A stretch of 64,000 bases of DNA. Source: Euryodendron excelsum. Lineage: Eukaryota > Streptophyta > Magnoliopsida > Ericales > Pentaphylacaceae. Made by a program: the position numbers and the translations under genes. Below the pieces are notes generated by a model. The model was not told where the DNA came from. It ran no database searches and saw nothing but the letters and a program-made list of their open reading frames with translations. Below, in pieces: positions 34,067 through 45,735 of this stretch. Within the stretch, counting starts at the first letter, position 1; the number at the start of each line of letters is the position of its first letter. Where the stretch lies: positions 12,241,501-12,305,500 of the forward strand of contig CM065389.1 in the NCBI GenBank assembly GCA_033060915.1, given 5' to 3'.

Positions 34067-35361
34067 AGAGTGGTTCGGACTTCTTCTACGGAGGGAATAT
34101 GACACATGATAGGCTTATCAGCATAAGAGACCACCGAAGTCAGAAAATCAAAAATCCACTTAGGAATCACAAGATTTGAAGAAGAGAAAAGATCTTTTGT
34201 AAAACCTTTTAAATTGCCTTCCAATTTCATCTCTGCTATACGTCCCTAAACCATTTTCTAGCTTGAGAGCATCAATATGATTCCTGCAACTTCTAATAAT
34301 GGTTGATGTGTGGAAGAACTTAGTATTCAAATCTCTTTCTTGCAACCATTAAACCCTAGATTTTTGCTTCCACAAGACTTCCTTGCTTGCTTGGACTTCC
34401 TCAAGTTGTAGCTTAAGATTCCTAATCAGATTCATTTTATCATAAGAAGGAGGAGCTTGTTAAAGCTTGTCAATCTACTTCATTAAATTAGCAATCCTAA
34501 AATCACAGTGCCCAAAATGCCCCACATTCCAATTCTTTAGGGCCTCTTTAGTGCATTGGATCTTTTTACAGAACCTAAAGGCAAGAGAACCCTGGATATA
34601 GGTAGAACAAGTAGTTTTAACCACCCCATAACTTGAAGGGTCACGAGTCTACATAGCTTCAAATTTAAATGGCATTTTGCAAGAATTTTGTTCCCCATAA
34701 GTGTTCAAAACCAAAGGAGCATGATGAGAGCCACTTGTTGGAAGGTGAATGATGGTAGCTTTTGGAAATAAATCACGCCAATCTGAGGTAACTATACCCC
34801 TATCCAACCTTTCCTTGATGTTTGCAGTTCCAACTTTGTTATTAGACCAAGTAAAAGGGTTTCTTGAGTAACCTAAGTCAATCAGTCTCAAATCTTCCAC
34901 AATACCTTTGAATCCACCATTAGACGGCTCTGCATATGAATTGCCCCCTTGTTACTCCTCTTGGGAAGTAATATTATTAAAGTCTTCAATGAAAAGCGCA
35001 ACACCATTAAAAGTTTCAGAGATATATCCTATTGAATCCCAAAGTCTAGCTTGAGTATTTCATTGAGATGGAACATAAACTCCATTCAAGAGCCATGCAT
35101 GCTCTGTTGGATCTAAATAAACAAACGCTAAAATAAACTGAGAATCAGAATAAACTACTTCTATGTTGACACCGCTCTTCCAAGCTAGACAGATACCCCT
35201 CGAGCGACCCTTGGATAGTTTCTGTAATTGAGCTTCCCCTTATTAGACTTTAATTTAGTTTCAAAGAGGAAAATTCAATCTAGTTTTATTTTAGATAAGT
35301 CAGCTCTCAATTGACGAATGGTATGAGCTAACCCCCAACAATTCCAAACAATTCCAATCAT
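34067..35361 (-). pseudogene. LINE ORF2 N-terminus: endonuclease region
   Basis: ORF2 starts with MIGIVWNCWGLAHTIRQL (start codon 35361-35359 on the minus strand), the beginning of an APE-like endonuclease. The later part (34900-34649) has SRNPFTWSNNKVG, KERLDRGIVTSDWRDLFP and HLPTSGSHHAPLVL. The canonical S-D-H-x-P-L active-site motif here reads S-H-H-A-P-L, losing the catalytic Asp. A segment with ERDLNTKFFHTSTIIRSCRN (34345-34160) leads toward the RT, and HIPSVEEV joins up to the insertion at 34061. Confidence 0.85.
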
Positions 35362-35394
35362 GGAGGATTGGGAGGCATGGGTAGGTCAAAAACT

Positions 35395-36630
35395 GATCGC
35401 TCCAAAAACATGGGATAAATAACAGCCAATGTCCGGCCAAAATGTAGTAATAATTACTCAGTGAAATCCAAGATTAATCCACAAGGAAGAAGGTTAGCAC
35501 ATATAGAAAAACTCACCTTGGTTTAGAAGTCCCAAAAAAACACTCCAATAAAACAAAAAGAAAATAGTTTTGAAGAGGTTGATTTATCTAAATTAAACTA
35601 TAACAACGATTTGAAACTAATAAAAGAAAGTCTCAAGATCAATTGCTCCAATTAGTTGCTTCACCCGAAATTCCATTGGAACTTTCTAATAACTCAAATC
35701 ATTGACTGTGTCGTAAGTATTTGATTCGAAAGATTTAGCGATAAAAACTATTATTCTTTAATAATCAAACCTAGAATAAATCATGTTTAGAATCATATAT
35801 GCATACCATCAACTTGTGCAGTAAATATACCGAACTAAGTTTCGTGCATAAATATTACCAAGTATAATCAAATATCTAAGTTTTCATAAATATCGAAAGT
35901 TTGATCCCAAAGAAATAAGAATTAGAAGATAAAAACATTAAAACCCTAGTTACCTCCAAATGTTCATTCAAGATCTTCAATTGATCCTCACAATTGATTT
36001 TAAGACGAAATCTAGCTACTCAACACCATTATGAATATGCAAAATATATATTGAGAGACTAAATCTAATTACAGGGATTGAAAAACTATGAAAAGCTGGT
36101 GAATTTGCTTACAGGGATTTAAAAACTATGAAAACAATGTAAAGTTCTATTCTAATCTACTCCTAAAGCTCTGAAAGGAAACTTAAAACTCTTAAAAACT
36201 AACTACTTCAAAAGAACTCTCTAACTTGGAATCAGGCCTAGCTTTTATATACTTTCAAAAGTGCAGATTTACGCCGACCTTTTGAATACCTTGGCCCACC
36301 ATTTGAACGGACTTCTAACGCCTTTTTGATGGTATCTATGCTCTCTGAATCTCTCAAACAGGCTTCAAGCCTGATCTTGATAGGCCTTCATTTGACGCAT
36401 CGTTTGAACGCTCCTCCTACTATTCGAACGCTTTCCCTTGCCATTCGAATGGGCATTCAAACGCCCATGAGGACCGTTTGGATGCTCCTTTGTAATTTCA
36501 CCCAAATTTTTCCTTTTTAACGTGGGAATCCTGTTAACATCAAACAAACTAAGTTAGTAATAAGTTAGGACTAAAACAACATAAATAAACGTATTCTAGG
36601 TCTAACAAGAAACTAATTAAGGCATATAGA
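35395..36630. mobile_element. Probable retroelement fragment between LINE ORF1 and ORF2
   Basis: The sequence between the ORF1 tail (ending near 36630) and the short ORF1/ORF2 spacer (near 35395) does not fit a LINE. On the minus strand it ends with CTTCCTTGTGGATT, TTGGATTTCACTGAGTAATT and ATTACTACATTTTGGCC. This resembles the end of plant Ty3-type LTRs and the primer-site region. It also carries clustered TTTGAACG/TTCGAACG motifs at 36300-36490. I found no target duplication, so the edges are approximate. Confidence 0.4.
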
Positions 36631-37529
36631 TTGCACTTTTAAAGTACAATCACCCGCCTCCTTAGCTATTGAAGAAACTTCCATATTCCTTTCCACACTG
36701 ATTTCCTCCAAAACTTGGCTACTGATCTGAGTTTTTTCCTGACACTTCAAGGTTTTTTTAAATCTCTTTTTTATAGTGAAATTCAAGGAACATTTGTTAC
36801 TCCCGCAGGTTTTCTCAATACTAGAATCACCTACTGTTTTCCCAATACTAAAGCTTTGATTATAAATTAGTTCCAAGCTTTTCCACTTCTTTGATTTTGA
36901 GTTTCATCCACTATTGAACTCTATTGTTTTCGTTTGATAGTCATCTTTTGTATATCTTAGAAGAGGCTATGTGCCATGTCAGTTATACCCGGTGAGATAT
37001 TGATAATTTGAAAATCAGTTAACGGCTTTGCTCGCTTAGAGTTCTGGGCTAGCAAAGGAATATAAGGCTTTGACGAAGAACCTGGGTTTTCACAACGAGG
37101 AGGAAGGATGCTAGTAATCTGCAAGTCAGGCCCACCACTCATAAAGGTTTGGTTTAGATCTGTGGGCTCAATGTGTATGGGTAACCTTACACTGGATTGG
37201 GCTATTAGAGCTGGCCCATAATCGACCCTACTCACCATAGCCTGACCCACAACCTTCCCAAGGCTCACCCTTTCCAAGTTACGATTAACGACTGCATTCT
37301 TACTGGTATGAAGATTAGGTAGATCTTTACCATTACTCTGTACATGGGAGGGATATTCTACACTCATATTATCCTCACTCCTATTGCCATGTGTGAAGGC
37401 CTCCATCCCCACAAAATATGGATGATACACACAACCTTGCCTTAACGAAGTTTGTGGATTGTACAGCTGCGACACGTTGCAAATTAGATCTGCATTCTCA
37501 CTCGCATCTCTATGATCCTCTTTTCCCAT
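36613..37529 (-). pseudogene. LINE ORF1 C-terminal region (low conservation)
   Basis: Two long minus frames (37529-36957 and 36876-36613) continue ORF1 downstream of the zinc knuckle. They are hydrophilic, Ser/Asn-rich and without a known domain, as is usual for the variable ORF1 tail. Position and strand, not motifs, support the call. Confidence 0.55.
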
Positions 37530-37769
37530 CCGCCGCCATTGGGGTCACCCTTTGCTTATCAAGCCCTAGGTCACATAGTTCGGCTAACTGGGTTGCCGAA
37601 TTTTTGATCAGTTCACAGATTGACGAATTGGACATCATGACCCTCTTTTCCCATGCACCGCCGTTGGGGTCACCTTTTGTTCATCAGGCCCGAGGTCACA
37701 CAGTTCGAGTAACTGGGTTGCCGAATTGCAAATCAGTTCACGGATTAACCAATTGGACATCAATTCGTG
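37520..37769. repeat. Tandem duplication, about 125-bp unit, within LINE ORF1
   Basis: Two units start TTTTCCCATCCGCCGCCATT and TTTTCCCATGCACCGCCGTT. They share GGGTTGCCGAATT, GATCAGTTCAC-like and GAATTGGACATCA segments. Divergence is roughly ten percent. The duplication disrupts the ORF1 frame. Confidence 0.8.
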
Positions 37770-38247
37770 TCAAATCCACGAATTGCTCTGGTCAAATGCA
37801 CGAAATACATACAAACTAGGTAATTGGCCGTTAATAAACTGCCACATGGTAGGGCTTATGGTGAGAAAGGACACACCACAACACCCCCAGGAGGGCCCCA
37901 CGGGTTCAGCATTTGTGAGAATCTCAAAAGTCAAAATGCTTGAGTGGAGTGATGAACTTGTGACCACTAGAGTCTAGAAGAAAACTTTGGCCACTAGACC
38001 ACAAATGACATTCTTACCATCTCTCTGTCTTTTCTACTTTATAGCATTTTCTTTATATTTATTGGATATAGACTACAGTTGCATGAGCAATTGAAGCATA
38101 AAAAATTAAAATTATTTAAATAGATTATATAAATATATAAATATAATATTTATTTAAATATGTATATACGGATGCTTTCATTTTTAATCTTTTGACAATT
38201 AATACTCTCGCGCTCCCGCACTAGCGCCCGCACATGCTTTGTGTGAC

Positions 38248-38636
38248 TTAGATCAAGCCGGTAATCTCTGTAACCTCTCCACTACAATTACCTATGGCCG
38301 GAGTAGTAGAACTAGATACACCTTCTGATTCTTCATGGCCCTCCCTCATAAACTCCATGAAATTTTCAGTGTGAACAAATTGTCTAATTGATAAAGCTCT
38401 GATATGCGAACCATACTTATCTGATTTCTTACCATTCCCAAACTTACATTCATTCAAGGAGTGACCCATTCTACCACAGCAGTAACAAAAATCACCCAAA
38501 CAGTCATACTTGAATTCAATCTCTAAATCAAATAATCCACTCATTTGCAATGTAAAACCAGTTCTGATTGGTTTTTTAATATCAATTCCTACTCGAAAGC
38601 GAATACATTTGCTATAATTACCTTCCATAGTACTCC
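38248..38636 (-). pseudogene. LINE ORF1 with CCHC zinc knuckle
   Basis: The frame contains CIRFRVGIDIKKPIRTGF, FDLEIEFKYDCLGDFCYCCG and RMGHSLNECKFG, giving a C-x2-C-x4-H-x4-C knuckle. This is the zinc-knuckle half of a plant LINE ORF1 (DUF4283/zf-CCHC_4 type), an RNA-binding protein. The preceding half of the same protein continues at 45021 beyond the LTR-element insertion. Confidence 0.85.
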
Positions 38637-40126
38637 TGTTGGAAATTAAAATATATGTTGTATAAAGTTTTCCATATAATCTGTAGCCACAATAAAGTGA
38701 AATGAACTATAGTAATATTATTGTCATGTAATCATCATAAGGTGAAATCAACAACATTAAATAACATGTGTGAATGAACGTAATATGATAGATTCAACAA
38801 GTCTCATATAATGAAATAATAAAATATGCGATGCAAGGGAGATCAAGTCGAGTGTTACACACTCTTAGCTTAAGACAGATTTGTCCTCCATACAGGTGCT
38901 TATGGGATGAACGGGCGTCTATCTCCTGGATAAAATGATCAAAATCTTGAATAAGTAGCACTACAATATTCAAGATTCAGCGAATTAACCTTTTGATTTT
39001 ACTCTCTCAATGTATGGAATGTATGCATCATGTATGATATAAAACAAAGAGGAATTTCTGTCTAATTCTATACAAAATTATGACATTTAATTCCATACAG
39101 AAACCTACGACGTTTCTGATAAAATCAACATGATATGATAAATAATACATTGCATTTTTCTAGACATAAAACTGCAGTCATTCTGTAGAATTTCAACACT
39201 GAAATTCACTACAGAAACACAAAAGAAAGTGATAGAATTTTCACTGAAATTTATCACACAGAATATATGAAATCACGATCGGTAAAATAAGAAATTAACC
39301 GGATGAAACCTGGATAGAAATTCGTACAGAATTTCTAAGACAGAGACGAGGATGTGAACGGACTGAATGAACCGTCAGAATCTGTCTGGAACAATCGCCG
39401 AAATTCTAGACAGTATTTCGCCGGAGATTCACCACTGAATGTCGCCGGAATCTGGGCACGTCGTCGGAGGCCGAGAAAAAGAAAGAGAGAGACAGAGAAC
39501 TTATATATTAAATTGTGTTTTGTTCGGAGGGGGATTATTTCTATATATAGAAAGAATCGCACCCCTTCGAAACGGTGCCAGACAAACGCACCCTTAGGAA
39601 GGGACGCAACCGTTGAAATTTAAATTTGAACCGGTTCGGTTCAACCCAGTCCACACTGGTATGGTTCGAACCACGTCCAAAAATATTAAACCGGCTCAAG
39701 CCATTTTAATATTAATTTAATCGCACCCGAACCAAACCGAGTCAAGTCGGCCGGAAAGGCAGGCGGTGGCGCGCATGTGGTTTATTGGGTCCATCCATGG
39801 GTTTCATAGGTCCTCCCCCTTTCACAAAAGTGAGGTGCCCCTTAGGGCCCAAACCCATCTTTAAACTTAGCCTTTATATACCCATCACTTTTCCCATTGA
39901 AAATCAATGTGGGACAAGCCTTTAGTTCTACCCATAAACCATACTCATGGTACCTACTTTGGAGACCATTATCTTATTCAAACCTCCATGGATTTGAGCA
40001 AGTAAATGCTTGTTCTTCATCTCCCCATGGAGGAGAACATAGAGCATCTTGGACCCACTAAAAAGGACATGTGGGTCCCACCTAAACAATGGCTCAAAGT
40101 TGGTGTTTACACCAAATATTCCAACA
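38637..40126 (-). repeat. LTR (3' in element orientation) of the LARD-like element
   Basis: About 1,490 bp, TGTTGGAAATT to ATATTCCAACA on the plus strand. A GA-rich patch lies near 39478-39498, and CTATATATAG at 39541 could be a TATA box. It ends against ATCCCCCAC, the complement of the purine tract. Confidence 0.88.
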
Positions 40127-42461
40127 ATCCCCCACATGAATGAGATTGGCTGTTAAAACAATGCACAAAGAAATGCAAATGCAAATATGTATAAGAGAGA
40201 GAGAGTAAAGCGAAAAGTTGCCGCATCAGGAAAGGTGGCTTTTGGCTTTGAACCTTCCTTAGTGAAATACTATCGAGTTTATTGGCTGACCAGTGAACAT
40301 GATATCTTGAACTGTTCTGCCTTTTATATAAACCGAGACAATAGTACTCACACGGGTTCCTTCCCTATCTAAGGTTGTTCTCGATTGTGTTCGTTTTGGC
40401 CATGAACTGTCCTGTTTCATGAGCGCTCTAGAGAATTGAAGCCTTTACAATTCTCATGGAAGCGGCCCCCATCACACTCATATAGGTGATTTTCTTATAG
40501 AGTAAGCAGTCATACATACTCCACTTGGTATCCAGGTAATAAGAATCATTAAAAGCATAGGCTTGTTAATATGAGTATCCTGCCATACTCGTTCTATATT
40601 AAAAGTTGTAGCTTATCCTTACACTATTCAGGTAATCAATATTTCACCATAGAATTAGGCAGTGGAACAATGTCCTCCCATTGATTTATACTTAAGTCGA
40701 CCTTAATTCGATTGTCTCGTTGAACCTAGATCTTGGGATCTCCAGTCAACTAGGTTGGGTTGCCATTAAGGTAACTTTTAAAATAATCAGCTTTAAATGA
40801 CTAATCCCCTCGATGAATGAATTTCGATCTCTTACCAGGCCTGATAATAAGATGATCTCTCAATATCCTTTGATTAAATTATTAATCATTGAATAGTATA
40901 TTCCTGCGAGTAATGACCTTTAACCGACTTGTTTGTCGTGTTTTGTCATTATCAGGAATTCTCTGTGTCTTAAGACATTTAAGAAATCACGTGATATTTC
41001 TTCTCTAGCTCTTAATGCCTGCATAGAATCTAGCTGTTTATTTTCATTGCAAGAATTTCCTAAGAAATTAAAGTACTTCTTGTAAGACTTATCCATTTGA
41101 GGATTTAGCGTCTCCTGATTCATAAATCCAGTTTCCACGTTATACCCTCTCTAGTACTTCTGGATGTATATGTAATCAGAGCTCATTTGTAGCACAAGGC
41201 TATCACCTTCCAGTGGTTTAACCCTGGGTTTGAATAAAATACTTTATTCCAGCCAAGATATGTATACCCTTGTCACTTGCGTGAACTCATATCACGAAGT
41301 CATAACTACCGAGATTAGATCTCGCCACATATCTACTAAATATTTGAGTTTAGACTCTACTCCTTGAATCATTTAGATAATCTCATTTTTAGATCTATCA
41401 AGTAGATCGTCTGTTACCCATTTAGCTTACCTCTATGTAAACTATTATGGTTCAGTTATAACGAAACTTCGTACATCTCTTTACTTTATTTTCCTAAAGT
41501 TATCGAGGCTGCACTTAGTTCTTTTTCTCTTGAGGTTTCACCTCTGACTTAACAGTTAGAAACATTCGGATCAGTCATTATTTCCTTTATGTGTCTAGAA
41601 CTATTCTTCCTTCCAACCATAGACTTTGAGTCTTGGAACTCTTGCTTATTCAAAAAGTCGTCAAGACTTTTAGTATGAAAAGCAAATGCACAAAGAAGTC
41701 CATTTTCAAATAATGTCCCACTTCTAGAATTAGGGAATATTCTCTCGAATGATTCTAGAGTATTAGACGAATTATCGTCTACTACAGTATTCACATGCAC
41801 AACTGTGTTCAAGCAATCCGGGGAATACACACTCACATCGTTTTATAACTTAGATTACAGATAACCCAATCTATAATTTCGTCGGAGTTAACACAGTGTT
41901 CTGTGAGGTCTCCTAACGAGAACGTGAGTTGGAGAAACCAAAGCTTTCCCCCACATTTCTTGGAATATCTATAATTTAACAAAGTAGTATACATCAACTC
42001 AATTAAGAGTTGGATTTTATTTTTCTCAGTAATCAAGTTACCGAAACAACTAGGTATTTATAGACAGGTGAATCTGGATGTAAACTGCTGTAGCTACATC
42101 ATCACCATGTTTAATACCTTTTTCTCGTTTACTACATTCGTTCTCAAACTCATTTGAACATTATAACATGTGCGTTAAATACATTAAGTATAATATTCCA
42201 ATATTACCACTAATTATGTGGAAAAGCATACTCTTGGATGGTAACTTTCTCAATTTCATTATATTTCAAGGAACACTATGAAATACGATCAACATATGAT
42301 AATTAACATAAAAGTTAGATGTGTCATTACTATCACCAACATAGATATGCATAGATACATATATGGTCACAAAAAGTGTTCCAAGTTAGCAATTAAATAA
42401 GTTATGCAACTAAACACATTATTATAAAAACACATAAACGATAATAAACCTTAACACGAGA
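40127..42461. other. Interior of the LARD-like element, no recognised coding
   Basis: Several short minus-strand frames (for example 41138-40920, 41836-41549 and 42036-41833) show no retroelement motif. A short GA run lies at 40195-40205. The remaining interior 42900-43526 is AT-rich. Confidence 0.6.
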
Positions 42462-42899
42462 CTAGTAAGGACCAGACGATCCTCCTGAAGAGAAACTGTC
42501 AATCACTACAAACACAGGATCAAGCGTCCTCTTCCGCGCACGCCCTAGGGTGTTTGGCCGATAAGGAGAGTCCACATCATGAGAACCCTCAGGTTGTGCT
42601 AGAAGCCTCAACCTCTGGAAATAAACGGGACACGGAACGCTCTTGCGAGCAGTGCATCGAATCTTCCTATAGTAGTTTCGATAACGACTCGGTCCTGCCT
42701 CATTCGGTCCAATCACCTGTCCTCGCGGAATAGGCAATGCCACTGGCCTAGGAAGAGCAACGTTCTCTGGATTATAAAGATGATACATTGTGTGTAACAC
42801 AGGAGGATTTGCTGGTTGTGCAGGATTCTCTGACCCATCCTCACTAAACCAGTTCTGACCCACCTCTTCCCAAATATCCATCATGTGATCTACAAACAC
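42462..42899 (-). CDS. Unrecognised 145-residue ORF in the LARD-like element
   Basis: An open frame of 145 codons starts about 630 bases inside the 5' LTR of the element, where gag normally begins. The protein has an acidic start (MDIWEEVGQNWFSEDGSE), a Pro-rich middle (PRPVALPIPRGQVIGP), a basic Arg/Tyr-rich stretch (SRYRNYYRKIRCTARKS) and an Arg/Lys motif (GRARKRTL) before a Ser/Gly tail. I recognise no domain: no zinc knuckle, protease or RT motif. It could be a gag remnant, an element-specific protein, or a chance frame. Confidence 0.35.
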   Translation of the reverse strand: MFVDHMMDIWEEVGQNWFSEDGSENPAQPANPPVLHTMYHLYNPENVALPRPVALPIPRGQVIGPNEAGPSRYRNYYRKIRCTARKSVPCPVYFQRLRLLAQPEGSHDVDSPYRPNTLGRARKRTLDPVFVVIDSFSSGGSSGPY

Positions 42900-43526
42900 A
42901 TGGTAATATTCTTGTGATTAGAAATCATAGAATTACACAATTTAATTTCATAGAAGAAATTAAATACTCTAGCAATGAAATTTGCTAGTCCACACAGTAT
43001 CATATGCTCATATTCTTAAGGTTATAAACCTTAGAATAATACCATTTTAATTTCTCAAATGAAATTAAAACTTTAGCAATTAAATTGCTTAACCACAAAA
43101 TCATGCTTTCACCCAAAAAACACATAAGCATGGCAAGACAATTAACATGTAACATCAAAGATACATAAAGATGTACTGCTACAATTATATCATGCTAAAC
43201 ATGCAATAGAACTTTAACCAATTCCCAACCACTATGCAAGTTAAGTTCATCACAACATAAGGATTCATGTCAATTGTTATGCATTACGAAACTCAAGTTT
43301 CTAGAATTATAACAGGCTTAATTCAGAGATGAACATTCACTTCCTAAGTGGCAAATAAAATTAAATTTAGTAACTTAGAATGTAAACCTTTATGTTAACG
43401 TCAAATCTAAATTCACACATGATTATCAATATCATATACTCAACACCACACAACTACATGCCATTTCACATTAGTACTACACATGGAAAACATATACAGA
43501 GAGAAACAAAGTATCTATCTTAAGAT

Positions 43527-45015
43527 TGTTGGAAATTAAAATATATGTTGTATAAAGTTTTTCATATAATCTATAACCACAATAAAGTAAAATGAACTAT
43601 AGTAATATTATTGTCATGTAATCATCATAAGGTGAAAACAACAACATTAAATAACTTGTGTGAATGAACGTAATATGATAGATTCAACAAGTCTCATATA
43701 ATGAAATAATAAAATATGCGATGCATGGGAGATCAAGTCGAGTGTTACACACTCTTAGCTTAAGACAGATTCGTTCCCCACACAAGTGCTCATGGGATGA
43801 ATGGACGTCTATCTCTAGGATAAAATAATCACAATCTTGAATAAGTAGCACTACAATATTCAAGATTCAGCGAATCAACCTTTGATTTTACTCTCTCAAT
43901 GTATGGAATGTATGCATCATGTATGATATAAAACAAAGAGAAATTTCTGTCTAATTCTACACAGAATTATGACATTTAATTCCATACAGAAACCTACAGT
44001 GTTTCTAATAAAATCAACATGATATGATAAATAATACACTGTATTTTTCTACACATAAAACTGCATTCATTCTGTAGAATTTCAACACTGAAATTCACTA
44101 CAGAAACACAAAAGAAAGTGATAGAATTTTCACTGAAATTTATCACACAGAATATATGAAATCACGATCGGTAAAATAAGAAATTAACCGGATGAAACCT
44201 GGATAGAAATTCGTACAGAATTTCTAAGACAGAGACGAGGATGTGAACGGACTGAATGAACCGTCAGAATCTGTCGGGAATAATCACCAGAATTCTGGAC
44301 AGTACTTCACCAGAGATTCACCACTGAATGTCGCCGGAATCTGGGCACGTCGTCGGAGGCCGAGAAAAAAAGAGAGAGAGAGACGAAGAACTTGTATATT
44401 AAATTGTGTTTTGTTCGTAGGGGGATTATTTCTATATATAGAAAGAATCTCACCCCTTCGAAACGGTGCCAGTCAAACGCGCCCTTAGGAAGGGACGCAA
44501 CCGTTGTAATTTAAATTTGAACCGGTTTGGTTCAACCCGGTCCACACTGGTATGGTTCGAACCACGTCCAAAAATATTAAACCGGCCCAAGCCATTTTAA
44601 TATTAATTTAATCGAACCGAACTGAATCGAGTCGAGTTGGCCAAACGGGCGAGCGGCGGCGCGCGTGTGGTTTATTGGGTCAACCCATGGGTTCCATAGG
44701 TTCTCCCTCTTTCACAAAAGTGGGATGCCCCTTGGGGCCCAAACCCATCTTTAAACTTAGCCTTTATATACCCATCACTTTTTCCATAGAAAATCAATGT
44801 GAGATAAGCCTTTAGTTCCACCCATAAACCATACTCATGATACTTACTTTGGAGACTATTATCTCATTCAAACCTCATGAATTTGAGTAAGTAAATGCTT
44901 GTTTTTCATCTCCTTATGGAGAAGAACACAAAGCATCTTGGACCCACTAAAAAAGATATGTGAATCTCACCTTAACAATAGATCAAAGTCGATGTTTACA
45001 CCAAATATTCCAACA
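43527..45015 (-). repeat. LTR (5' in element orientation) of the LARD-like element
   Basis: About 1,489 bp, collinear with 38637-40126 throughout and differing mainly by single-base changes. The sequence just inside it on the minus strand (ATCTTAAGATAGATAC) does not match the common initiator-Met primer site, so the priming tRNA is unknown. Confidence 0.88.
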
Positions 45016-45020
45016 ACTCC

Positions 45021-45265
45021 ATTTGTCTAGAGCAACCAGCCAACCCAACATTTTTGTTATCTTTTCAGCATTCTTCCAAGTCATTGGATTCGGCGGTAAT
45101 CCATGGACTTCGGTAATCCATGGACTTGATGTTTGACAATCATATGATTTCCCATTATAGTTTAAGGAGCTCTATCAGAGCTTTTTGCTTTTCAGAGCAA
45201 TCCTCGAAACACAAGATGAATATATTCATGCTCTCTTACTTTCGTGTTAGGCTTGATACCTATGC
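45021..45265 (-). pseudogene. LINE ORF1 N-terminal (DUF4283-like) part, displaced by the insertion
   Basis: The minus strand carries GLPPNPMTWKNAEKITKMLG and WLVALDKWS, followed at once by the LTR retrotransposon. Upstream, FILCFEDCSEKQKALIELL appears in another frame. These are standard ORF1 N-terminal motifs. A small tandem duplication (CGGTAATCCATGGACTT) and missing residues have broken the frame. The join to 38636 is supported by the ACTCC target duplication. Confidence 0.8.
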
Positions 45266-45445
45266 CAAAAGCACTGCACGGACACTCACGAGCCCACCAC
45301 ACGCATGCAAGAGCACTGCGTGGGCTAGTGTTTTCAAATATTACACCACAACAACATAAAATTTCCTCCCTGACAACTTGATAACGGCTATTTTAAGGGC
45401 CAATTGTGTGGATGGACCCAAATTATCAAAATTTACCCTCACGCA

Positions 45446-45735
45446 AAATTTGTTGGAATTAGAAATAATTAATTGCAAAATTTAAGACAATAAGTTGGGA
45501 CTAAAAGTACCTTCAGCTTATATGTTAACCTTCTCAGGTAAAACAAATTACAACAAAATGGAAAAAGCAAAGTATTAATCATCAGTCAAATCAATCTTTT
45601 ATTTTCCCCTTTATTGCTCCAAATTGTTTGCCGATAAGTAAACAAATTGAACATTAAGGGCAAGCAAATCATAATACAAAAGGAATTTCTAAAATTTTTT
45701 GTTTCATATGAATAATATTGCGACATCATTTATAG
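45446..45735 (+). repeat. Right copy of the LINE-flanking direct repeat
   Basis: It is homologous, in the same orientation, to 29062-29358, roughly 80-87 percent identical by eye over aligned parts. It begins near the inferred LINE 5' end and ends at GCGACATCATT. Confidence 0.7.

Larger units (their letters stand above)
38637..45015 (-). mobile_element. Complete non-autonomous LTR retrotransposon (6,379 bp)
   Basis: Two direct LTRs (38637-40126 and 43527-45015, about 1.49 kb each) are bounded by TGTTGGAA and TTCCAACA. The element is flanked by the exact duplication ACTCC at 38632-38636 and 45016-45020. The LTRs are about 96 percent identical over the first 144 bases by eye. A purine run (GTGGGGGAT on the minus strand) abuts the 40126 edge, as a polypurine tract would, so the element reads on the minus strand. 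The 3.4-kb interior has no gag, protease, RT or integrase motif, so the element is LARD-like. Its best frame is a 145-codon ORF. Confidence 0.88.
29359..45420 (-). mobile_element. L1-type LINE (minus strand), split by nested insertions
   Basis: On the minus strand this reads: ORF1 with a DUF4283-like N-terminus and CCHC zinc knuckle (about 45260-45020, then 38630-36620), then ORF2 (35361-29463) with endonuclease, reverse transcriptase, zinc-binding and RNase H regions, then a short 3' tail and poly-A (T run at 29359-29369). Exact target duplications show it was cut by an LTR-like insert at 32267-34061 and a complete LTR element at 38637-45015. Another foreign segment probably occupies 35395-36630. 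Without these it would be about 6-7 kb. Many stops and altered catalytic residues make it inactive. The 5' end is approximate. Confidence 0.85.

Noticed and set aside
37850..38030. Possible SINE (GTGACCACTAGAGTC region)
   Set aside because: No convincing A and B boxes, tail or target duplication.
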